Shown in pieces: positions 55,355 to 64,000 of a stretch of DNA of 64,000 nt; the first letter of the stretch is position 1, and each line of letters opens with the position of its first letter. Both the position numbers and the translations under genes were made by a program. A model generated the notes under the pieces. The model saw nothing but the letters and a program-made list of their open reading frames with translations, did not search any database and was not told where the DNA came from. Where the stretch lies: positions 831,167 through 895,166 of the forward strand of contig AP026144.1 of NCBI GenBank assembly GCA_030295235.1. Direction: 5' to 3'. Source of the stretch: Fistulifera solaris. Its lineage: Eukaryota; Bacillariophyta; Bacillariophyceae; Naviculales; Stauroneidaceae.

Positions 55355-56584
55355 ATGTTTCAACTGCGGCTCGGAATAATGGCTTGTTGTGTGATGTTGG
55401 GCGAATCATGGACGACTCCGTCCAAGTTGATGTATCATCCTCGTGGTCGTCAGCACACCAAAATTCATCAAACGCCTCTCTCGGAAACCGTATCTTTGAG
55501 AACTCCCTTGAATACAACTGTCGGAATGATGAGTTCGCTCGATATCAGTAGCAAGGATGAGATCGACTCGGTGTTTTCTTCCATATCGATACGATCAAAG
55601 TCGACATATCAGTCTGGTTTGATCACCATTGGCTTTGCACATTGGCTTTTGCAAGTCTGTCTCCCATTTCGAAATGGGTACTGAGTGGTGAGCAGAAAAT
55701 GAGCGTTTTGGTTTTGAATGCCATGACAAGTATTTTAGCGCTTTTCTTTGTTTGGGTCGGAGGTCCTCTTTTGGAAACGATCTTTTATCATCTTCGTCGA
55801 ATGGTATGAATGATCGCGGTGAATTGTCGAAACAGAAAACCGTGGATGCGTGGAAGGGCGGTCTCGAACTCGGAGTATGGAAATCGTTGGGGACTACAGC
55901 TAATTTGTATGGCTTGAGTATGACAACTGCCGACCACGGTGCTTTTCTCATTCAATTGACGACACTCATCGTTCCTACCGTTCAAGCACTCTGTGGTGTC
56001 CCCATTCCGCGTCGTATACAAGGAAGTGTTTTCTTGGCACTCATGGGAGTCTTTTGTTTACACAAGATAGTACCGCAAAGGTCGGCGAAGCCACAAAAAT
56101 CGCCTATTCCACTCAACAATTGGGCGACTTGTTATGCATCGTGGCGGCTGGTTTCTATGCAACATATGATTTACGACTGTTTCAATGGGGACAGCGCGTT
56201 GCTCCACGGCCGCTGATGATACGAAAGATATTATTTCAAGCCGTCTTGGCAATCACGTTTCTTTGTGTCAGTCAGGAGCCGATTGGTGAACTATGGCAAG
56301 AGGCTTCTCGTTGGTGCACACCGACGACCTTGGCGCTGGTAGTATGGAGTGGATTTATCGTCAACGCGTTAGTACCCTTCTTGCAAGTTACGGGTCAACA
56401 AATCATTGGACCAACTCGATCACAAACGATTTACGCATCACAGCCCTTATGGGCTTCTTTGATGAGTTTTGTACTTTTGGGAGAGACTGTGGGCTTCCAA
56501 GGATTCATAGGCGGTTCAGCGTTCTTGATAGCACTGATGTTGGCAGCCACTGCTGAGCCACCAGAAAGCAAAGATGCGGCCTAG
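55355..56584 (+). CDS. EamA/DMT-family transporter, about three frame errors
   Basis: Four overlapping frames form one protein of about 409 aa. The start MFQLRLGIMACCVMLGESWT suggests a signal or plastid presequence. Then come TLAFASLSPISKWVLSGEQK and SVLVLNAMTSILALFFVWVG (frame change near 55630-55680), WKSLGTTANLYGLSMTTADH and AFLIQLTTLIVPTVQALCGV (change near 55760-55800), and FTQDSTAKVGEATKIAYSTQ, LLCIVAAGFYATYDLRLFQW, TLALVVWSGFIVNALVPFLQ and QTIYASQPLWASLMSFVLLG (one T missing in 56052-56055). The LxTTADHGAFLIQLTTLIVP and late ASQPLWASL-x8-GE patterns are typical of EamA transporters, which carry nucleotide sugars, amino acids or other metabolites. Ends GGSAFLIALMLAA. Substrate unknown. 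Confidence 0.75.
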
Positions 56585-56623
56585 TCTTAAGCTCAAGGGC
56601 TCTGGCAAAGTTTACTATCAATT

Positions 56624-58527
56624 TTATTTCTTTTGAAGCGTATCTCCAACACACTGAGCAAGTCGTTGTTGGTCCACATTCGAGAGTGGCCCATCGCCCG
56701 AGAACGAGCCTTCTTCTTGAACAATGCGAATCACGATTTCATTGTTGGACAATGTACGCGCTGAAGGTTGCATGCTTGAGAATCGAGTTGGCTGTATCAG
56801 AAGGACGTAAAATCCGTAGCACCCCAAAACGAACCATAAGCAAATCATGGCTCCGAGACACAGAAAAATCCATTTCCGTTGACGTGCACCAAATCTCAAA
56901 GGAGTAGGAGAGCTTTGTACTTTCGGTAAAGATTGTGCCAACAAGCGCTGCTTCAAAGTTTCCGCGGAAAAAGCTGACTGACGTACACGACCTTTTGGTT
57001 GAGCGGCAAAAGTTGTCTTTGAGCGCTTTTCTTCAAGAATTGAATCAAGTACGCGATAAAAATGTTGAACGGCCGTTTCGCCTTCCTTTAATTTGGTGGA
57101 TGCTGGGTGCCACGGATCAATAGCGAGTGGAGTGCCATTCCTTGAGTCCAAAGAGGCCCGTGTACGGCGTGCTGCAGATACATTTTTGGATTCTAGCGGT
57201 ACATCTTCTACATCACATTTCACGGCGGATTCATCGTCGTCGTTTATTGTTGTTGTCATGTCAATTTCGCTGTCTTCTGTATTACCATTTCTAGGCTGAT
57301 GCATTCCGCGTTCATCAGCCGCTTCGACATGTCGAAGTATACCGTTTTGAGAAAGTCGACGTCGACCTCTTTACGCACTTTTTCTGGCATTCCATCCATA
57401 GACTCATCAAGTTGTTGCCGTATGGATGACTCCTGATCCCAGTCAATGCACGCATGTCGTAAATGATGAGTGCCTTCCTCCGATGGATCATCGTTCTCGT
57501 GATCGAAATGATCATCATTGCAAACAATTTGTGTGGGCAAATCATCTGGTAACTTGCCCATACTACTCAATATAGCTTCTTCAACTGTTATCGGTGTACC
57601 ATCGGGCTTGGTTCGATGGAGCAACGAGAGTCGCGCATGGTGCAGATTCTGTTGATAGACATCTCGATCATGTCGTTGTTGTGGATTATTGTTCAATTTA
57701 ACTTTGGCTTGTTCCATTTCAAGCGCATAACACAAATACGCCGTCACCTCCGCCCAGGCCGTCGTTGTTTGTGGATCATTCAACACTTGGGCTAACGACT
57801 GTACTACCGTCTTGCAATCCAAAATCAATTGTTGTGTTTTCCCCGAACTGAGTATTTGCAACACTCGAATCCAGTACACACACAACTGATCCAGATAATC
57901 GTGGCACTCCGTCGAATCACACCACGCGGCGAACTTGACCCAACAAGCTGTAAACTCCATCAAAGCTTGTCGACTCGCATCAGTCGCCAAGACTTGCACC
58001 AAATCTACCCATACAATCAAGAGTCGTTCACGCAAGGCTTGACCGGAAACAGTTTCGCGCAATACCGAAATAAAATGATACACACTACTCGACACAATCC
58101 GAAACCAATCTTGCAGTCGTTCCGGTGTTTCGTTTTGCAATAAATCCAGAAACGCATGCCACAATTGCGGCAAGACATATTTTTGTGTCACGTGCAAAGG
58201 CGGTTGCATGAGCGTCCCCGTCGTCGAAAGAGTGACACCACCAGCAATGCGCAGGAATTCTAAAGATGCGGCTACCGCGGAACTGGCAATGCGGTCGTGC
58301 AAAGGAATGTCTTCTTTTTCTTCTTGCACGGTCGTCACCCTTGGTGTATTTTGTTGAGTACTGCTTCGATTGTTACTGCGATTATCGACACGTTGTGTAT
58401 TTTGTCGATCAATAGAAGGATATCCATTGCGTAGGGATGCAGAAGGAAAGTAATTGTGTACGCTGGCTTGAGACGAGGAGCCCGAACGGCGTCGCCGTGA
58501 AGCGGAAGACGAATGACTTGATGACAT
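56624..58527 (-). CDS. Orphan protein with C-terminal membrane segment, one frame error
   Basis: The frame from 58527 (MSSSHSSSASRRRRSGSSSQ) runs to 57256; the adjacent frame from about 57304 runs to 56624. A one-base change around 57280-57304 joins FDMSKRLMNAECI to PRNGNTEDSEIDMTTTINDD, giving about 635 aa. The N-terminus is Ser/Arg/Asn-rich and disordered. The middle (about 85-290) is helical and Leu/Val/Trp-rich (LPQLWHAFLDLLQNETPERL, LLIVWVDLVQVLATDASRQA, LDQLCVYWIRVLQILSSGKT). A later acidic region precedes HFYRVLDSILEEKRS, a single TM helix (WIFLCLGAMICLWFVLGCYG) and a short C-terminus (VQEEGSFSGDGPL, RLAQCVGDTL). Domain not recognised; probably an endomembrane protein. Confidence 0.6.
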
Positions 58528-59053
58528 TGTCCAGCAGACTCGGGATGCGCTTTACAATACGAGTTATTCGCGAATACTTTTTTGCTTTAAGCCTACACGA
58601 GTGACTCCAACACTTCTACACGTAAAAATTCAAGAGAATGAAAGGATAATGATTGCAACAATGACAACAATGACGTTAACAAATAAATAATGAATATGAT
58701 CATAATGTTTTCTTCCTCGTCGTTCCATCTCGTCGCGTGTTTGCTTCGATGTCGATCGGCGATCGGCGATTGACGGTCTAGTTTTGGCTATTGACTTTAG
58801 TGTAGGTTTGAAGCCTTTTCTATGTCCATCCGTTACTGCTAATTTAGTGCTTCAGTCTTGCTCTCGCAGCTGGCAGCTCTCTCATCACTCATCTTTCATC
58901 ATCATCTCACATCAAGACTTTTTTTTCATCAAATAAGTCGTTTCTTGAAAACATGCATCTTATGATTCTTTTCTTATCTTTTCTTATTAATATCTTTCCT
59001 ATAAAATACTCTGTCACACAACGACAGAGAAGATAACATGAATCAATCTTCTT
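58528..59053. other. Intergenic
   Basis: Spacer between two minus-strand genes. Holds the promoter of the orphan membrane protein. Nothing else seen. Confidence 0.4.
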
Positions 59054-62012
59054 TTACTTAGGACGGCACTGACCGTTGGTGCACACATCCTTTGTCGTGT
59101 CACAGCAGGGCATCGTACTACTGCAAGCATTCCACTGAGGAGCACACGATGGTTGGCACTGTCCGTTCTTGCAAGCAAAGCGACTGCTGTTGCAGCAACC
59201 GGCACCCGCCGAGCAAGGCTGCCAGTCGTTGGCGCAAGAAGTCACTGTAGGCTTGCACTGACCACCTTGGCAACTGTAATTCTTTGAGCAGCAACCCTTT
59301 GTGCTACTGCACGAGTTCCAATCAAAGGCACAGTTCGGCTGACAGGTTCCATTCGTGCACGCGTAACCACTGTTGCAGCAACCAAGTGTCGAAGTACAGG
59401 GCTGCCAATCATTTCCGCACGTGGGTTTCGGTTTGCAAGTTCCACTTTGGCACGTGTACGAAGTATCACAGCAACCGAGTTCCGAAGTGCACTGCTGCCA
59501 GTTGCCACCACACGTCGGCTTGGGCTTGCAAATGCCTCCTTGGCACGTGTGAGTGCTGTCGCAGCACGGTTGATCGGCACTGCATTGACCCCAGTTGCTT
59601 GCGCAAGCGGCCTGGCACTGAGAAGTGGTGTATCCCCTGACTGTCGGTGAACGAAAGCGCATTTCAACGGCTTGGGACCATCTTGGCAACACCCAACATA
59701 CGCACAGCTTTGCCATTCGTTGACACACTTGGGAAGTTTGCGACCACGAACTGCGTCCGTGCACTTTCGGTGACGCCGCGTCAAACCATCACAGCATTTG
59801 AAGTCGGCACTGCAAACTTGCCATTCATGGGCTTGGCACGTAGGGACGTTACGGCCGCGTCTTGCGCTGCGAGTGAACATCGGTGGCGCATTTGAGGCCA
59901 TTGCAACAATCTACTCCGAGACTGCAGTCTTGCCATTCGGGCATGCACGTGGGAAGATTCACGGCATTGCGGCGATCCATCGGGAAGCTCGACACACTTC
60001 AAGCCATTGCAGCAGCCGACATCTTTGCACGAACGCCATTCGGGGCATGCAAGTAGGAAGATCCATGCAAGTTTTGGGCCCCCAAGGTTGTTGGACGCAT
60101 TTTAATTTTCCACAGCAGGGAGTAAGAGTACCACAGTTGGCCCATTCACCGACACATTGTTGTTCATTGATTACACATTCCTTGGCGAAACCGTTGACTT
60201 GAGCACATTTGAGACCACTGCAGCAACTCGAAACGTCGCATTCACCGCCCTTTCCATTGCATGTCGTCGCCACGGCTTTGCGACTCTCGATCGTACTCGC
60301 TGCAGCTTCCACTCCCATTAAACGAGCATCAATGATGCACAAGAGTTCGTTCTTGCAAAGTTCTTTAATCTTCGGATCGACATCGAGGAGATATTGGTCC
60401 ACAGTGCTACCGTGCGGCAAGTTGCAATGCATGATATCTTCAAACCAGTCCAAACCGAGTTCCTTGTGCGCAAAGAGGGAGTCGGCTTGTTCGCGAATAC
60501 ACCAATGGGTGGTACAGTACTCGTAGCCAGCCCAACGCAATCGGTCCGTTAACGACGTCGGAACCGGCAACAATTCACCATCTCGTGTCTTCCAATCGTT
60601 TGAGGTGTCGCCATCTGCCGAACCGAACATACCAGTAGTCTTGTCGACATCCGGAACATGCGTGCAAACTTCAAAATAGCAACCATTGGCGTAAGCGACG
60701 TTGGCGGTGACTTTGAATTGCGACGCCGTGTAAAGAATTTCGACAGTTTTACGTGTCCAAGTGACCTTGACCTTGGGAGAACCGGAACCATCGTTCAAAT
60801 CGCGCTGAACGCCATCGACATAGAACAAAACTTTGCAGCTCTCTTGTCCAATGGTGTTGGGCGCGAAAGAATCGGGAAAGATGGGAAAGGAAAGCTCAAC
60901 CTTGGGCGTATCACCTTCATCTTGAGTGACAAAACCCTTAACGACCGCCCATGCCCTGTAGAGATAAGAATTAGCAAGGAATGTTAGACGACTATAGTTT
61001 CAATGACAAGCAGTTGACTCCAAAACTCCACCGCCCTTTCGACCTACCATCCTGGACTGAAAATATCGGCAAAGAATGCAAAACGACCTTGGACTTCACG
61101 CTGCGTGATGGTCGATTTCATCAAAGTGAACTCTCCTTCGGCTCTGATGGATAACAAGTCGGAGTGAGGTCAGATTCAAGTCAAATTTCGCCAAATTTTC
61201 GCCCACAAAGAGATCCACTTACTGGCAATCATAAGCTAACGGTGGGTTGAAAGTAAAAAGTTTGGTGTGAGGAAAGTTGGTGGAATAAGATAATGAGAGA
61301 TATCACGAAAAAACTGCAAGGCAAACCCAAAGCAAAACAGCACATTCAGCAACCAAACCCAAACCCCGCGATTTTTTCTCACCAAGACCATCGAAACTGG
61401 AAAGGAGGTGGTGTGAGATAATGAGAAATAGAGATATCCGAACGGAAAAACGAAGCAAAAAATCACCTGTATATATGCGGATCACCGACCGCACACGCGG
61501 TCTTCGTTTTGACTGCTGCTCCAGGAATAGCCGTCGTCTTCAAGTTTGGTCCGGTGGGTGGCAAGGTCGGAGCCGCCGTAGGAATTTTGACCGGAGCGAC
61601 AGGAGCCGCAACGGGAGCGGCCACAGGAGTCGGCACAGGAGCTGGTACAGGAACCGGAACAGGAACCGCAACTGGAGCACTCGTTGAAATGAGATCGGCC
61701 CCCGTCAGATTGGTTTGGAGGGTGCGAACTTGGCATTCGCTCACACCACCTTCTGTAACGGCACAGACGAGATCTCCACAGCAGGGCATTGAATTGCTGC
61801 AATCGTACCATTCAGCGAGACACGCCGGAGGAGTGCGGCAACGCTTGAAAAAGTTGTATCCGAAGCAACCAAGACCATCGCAGCAACCGTCTAGGTTGTG
61901 CGTGCATCCTATCATTCTCGGCGATGCAAGTGCTTTCCGCGCATTCTTCCGCAGCTGTAAAGGAAACAACAACAGCTAAGAACAGAAAATACAAAGATCT
62001 TTCGATCTGCAT
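59054..62012 (-). CDS. Large secreted GDPH-motif (vWD-like) protein with Cys-rich repeats; micro-exons and several frame errors
   Basis: Exon 1 62012-61467: signal peptide (MQIERSLYFLFLAVVVSFTA), a Cys module (CFGYNFFKRCRTPP, LAEWYDCSNSMPCC) and a Pro/Val/Ala linker; an extra A at 61915-61916 breaks the frame. It ends in AVGDPHIY. Exon 2 is 61396-61383 (14 nt) and exon 3 is 61235-61223 (13 nt); with exon 4 (61143-61048) they read SFDGLAYDCQAEGEFTLMKS. Exon 5, 60955-59054, holds the rest of the vWD-like domain (FYVDGVQRDLNDGSG, TTGMFGSADGDTSNDWKTRD), about five repeats of C-x-x-EW-x-x-C..CC-x-G-LKC, then six repeats of C-x3-W-x-x-C..CC..C-x-x-G-x-C. At least five more one-base shifts lie in exon 5 (for example G4 at 60042-60045). 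GDPH proteins occur in diatom adhesive trails, so mucilage or adhesion is the likely role. Confidence 0.75.
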
Positions 62013-63119
62013 GATGAGAGAATGTTTCTTTTGTGTAGTTCTTCTCTCTTTCGTCGAGGAAAACAATGTAAAACAAAAAAAGAGATGAAAAGTCTTGGCG
62101 TTTTTGTTTGCCGCAAAGTCTTGGTCTGCGGTCTGCGGTTTCCCCACTGTTCCAGCTAGTGTACTCATGACTTTAGACTGTGATTGTGGGTGTGGATTTC
62201 GATTAGTGAAAACGGTGAAACGTTGACCTTTGGGCCTTTTTATATCAGTGAGGTACAAAGAAAAACTCAGTAAGAACCACCGGAGTCCCCACCCATGTCC
62301 ATTCATCATTTCCAAAATAGAAAAAAAAATGAGGTAAAAAAATTGATTAGTGATTCATTTTAGCAGAGTCGTACGGAAACACAATAGAAGCTTCACAATT
62401 TGCCAACAACTTGTGAAGCCGACATTTCTCAGTTACCAGGTATCAATATCAGAAAGGATGGTATGCGTCACCAACAAATCATTATGCCTGTGTAGGCATG
62501 CTACTTTTGATGCATGTGGCCACATTACAGAAGCAAAGGAGAGGAAGTCGGTTTGGGAAACAAACCATAAGCAGGACTTCGACGCTCAGTTGAGGATGTT
62601 TATCATCAGCTCGGTGATTACTATTTTAGCGGCGCTTATAGAATGACATTTGTGTCATTTGTTAAGCTTACAATCAATTGAAGCCTCACATTGAATTTTC
62701 TATCAACCCGGGAAGAGGGGAAAGGTTGGGTCCAGTATCACAAGTACATTAGGTACCAAAAAAGCAAACGTCCTCAGTCTTGGTGACTGGGTTTCCTCTA
62801 ACCACTTAGTAAGCCTTCGTTTTTGACCAGTGATTGGGCTTTTCAGGCTTTCCGAGGGATCTTGGCGGCGGCCTGCGACTTCATTCGCGCCCAACATTGC
62901 TGTGTTAGGTGTAATGTTGCGTTTACCAAGTTCGAAGACAAAGAGTTTTAAGAGGATCTGTATCGAGGGACAATAATGGCTGCCCTTCAACACAAATACC
63001 AATCGAAAAAACCCACAGGAATTCCAATGAATGTTGAGGAACTGGGGTGGAAGCAAATGGGGCGACTGGAAGCGGAATCTACGGCGCACTACCACTGCTG
63101 AGATTTCATGGTGCGTGCT
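62013..63119. other. Subtelomeric gene-poor region
   Basis: About 1.1 kb with only short ORFs (for example 62350-62646 plus and part of 62703-63233 minus) and no recognised domain. The left end includes the promoter of the GDPH gene. Confidence 0.4.
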
Positions 63120-63345
63120 CTTGAACGGACAGCTGGGTAGATGCGCCTTCATCAGAAGAATCGTCGGAATCAATACTCCCATGGTCTGCCAAGCGGCGAC
63201 TGCCTCGTCCATATCAGAGCTCTCGGCTCTCATTCTTGTGATGCGCTCGTCACCAACTGAGCCGGAATCATGCGGCTCTCGTGCTAGCGGATCAACAGGC
63301 AGGTTCCCTTCAGCAACCGCGTTGCAACAAGGGGGTATTATAGTT
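63120..63345 (-). pseudogene. Coding-like fragment near the telomere
   Basis: Read on the minus strand, one frame gives CCNAVAEGNLPVDPLAREPH and RITRMRAESSDMDEAVAAW. A neighbouring frame continues ADHGSIDSDDSSDEGASTQL and ends SVQEHAP before a stop near 63112. The acidic Ser-rich tail looks like a protein C-terminus. There is no start codon before the telomere, so the gene would be truncated by the chromosome end. Family not recognised; support is weak. Confidence 0.25.
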
Positions 63346-63531
63346 ACTCATGAGATTTTCTGATGGGAAAGACAGTGGAATAAAGAAAGTAATTATAGAA
63401 ATGGCAGATTTTGATATGCCGACGTTCAATAATTTGGGGAGAAAGGCGGAAAACGGTGCTACGGACGAACTCTGTTTTTTCAACTCGATTTTTTCCGAGT
63501 TTGCAACTCCATTTTTTTCTTGGCAAACTCG

Positions 63532-64000
63532 TTAGGGTTAGGGTTAGGGTTAGGGTTAGGGTTAGGGTAAGGGTTAGGGTTGGGGTAAGGGTTAGGGTTA
63601 GGGTTAGGGTTAGGGTTAGGGTTAGGGTTAGGGTTAGGGTTAGGGTTAGGGTTAGGGTTAGGGTTAGGGTTAGGGTTGGGGTTAGGGTTAGGGTTAGGGT
63701 TAGGGTTAGGGTTAGGGTTAGGGTTAGGGTTGGGGTTAGGGTTGGGGTTAGGGTTAGGGTTAGGGTTAGGGTTAGGGTTAGGGTTAGGGTTAGGGTTAGG
63801 GTTAGGGTTAGGGTTAGGGTTAGGGTTAGGGTTAGGGTTGGGGTTGGGGTTAGGGTTAGGGTTAGGGTTAGGGTTAGGGTTAGGGGTTAGGGTTAGGGTT
63901 GGGGTTAGGGTTAGAGGTTAGGGTTAGGGTTAGGGTTAGGGTTAGGGTTAGGGTTAGGGTTAGGGTTAGGGTTAGGGTTAGGTTAGGGTTAGAGGTTAGG
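63532..64000 (+). repeat. Telomere, (TTAGGG)n with variant units
   Basis: From 63532 to the window end the sequence is almost wholly TTAGGG units (about 78), G-rich strand 5' to 3' toward the right, as expected for a right chromosome end. Interspersed variants are TTGGGG (several, for example near 63578, 63677, 63730, 63741, 63838, 63844 and 63899), TAAGGG near the inner edge, one TTAGGGG, TTAGAGG (two) and one TTAGG. No subtelomeric repeat precedes the array. Confidence 0.98.

Noticed and set aside
61236-61290. An alternative exon reading TKLFTFNPPLAYDCQ in the GDPH gene
   Set aside because: It looks plausible as protein but has no splice acceptor before it; the 14-nt and 13-nt micro-exons have proper borders and give the family consensus.
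63411-63921. ORFs of VRVRVR and LGLGLG type at the right end
   Set aside because: These are translations of the telomeric repeat, not genes.

Overview
The window is nuclear DNA from a eukaryote and ends at a chromosome end: from 63532 to the last base it is a telomeric array of TTAGGG units with some variant units, G-rich strand running to the right. Genes are compact and on both strands, with few short introns (about 70-150 nt, donors mostly GTAAGT or GTACGT). Products include a plastid-type bipartite presequence with Phe at +1, PVAP/PTAP-rich secreted proteins, a GDPH-motif (vWD-like) secreted protein, FAS1 and CBM6 proteins, and Ser/Gln/Asn-rich orphan proteins. Together these point to a diatom (stramenopile), perhaps a benthic raphid pennate one. 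This is inference from gene content; no marker gene was compared.

Layout. 1-8.3 kb: 5' part of an ABC1-type kinase, a SpoU/TrmH RNA 2'-O-methyltransferase and three orphan genes. 10.5-18.3 kb: a small three-exon gene (family A), a secreted subtilisin-like protease, a sulfotransferase-like protein and the COPII subunit SEC24. 19-27 kb: orphan Ser/Arg-rich proteins, one intact gene plus a decayed neighbouring copy of it, and long gene-poor stretches. 27.3-43.8 kb: a ubiquitin-like protein, an EHD/dynamin-like GTPase, an LYR+ApaG protein, a FAS1 protein, an amino-acid transporter, a second copy of the small three-exon family (family B), phosphoglycerate kinase, a TLC-domain protein and a small membrane protein. 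43.9-47.9 kb: two related signal-peptide, single-TM, cysteine-tailed proteins flank a metallothionein; this looks like a metal-binding locus and is the most novel part of the window. 48.5-62 kb: a plastid-targeted protein of unknown function, then a run of cell-surface or extracellular genes (CBM6 protein with a 385-bp tandem duplication at its 3' end, a PVAP-linker secreted protein, and a large GDPH/vWD cysteine-repeat protein with two micro-exons), interrupted by an EamA transporter and an orphan membrane protein. 62-64 kb: gene-poor subtelomere and telomere.

A recurrent oddity is single-base length changes, mostly in homopolymers, that break otherwise intact reading frames, including those of housekeeping genes (phosphoglycerate kinase, SEC24, SpoU methylase, metallothionein). 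This is more like residual long-read assembly error than gene decay, so several genes below are annotated across a frame change. No rRNA, tRNA, CRISPR or complete transposon was recognised; tRNAs were only looked for by eye.
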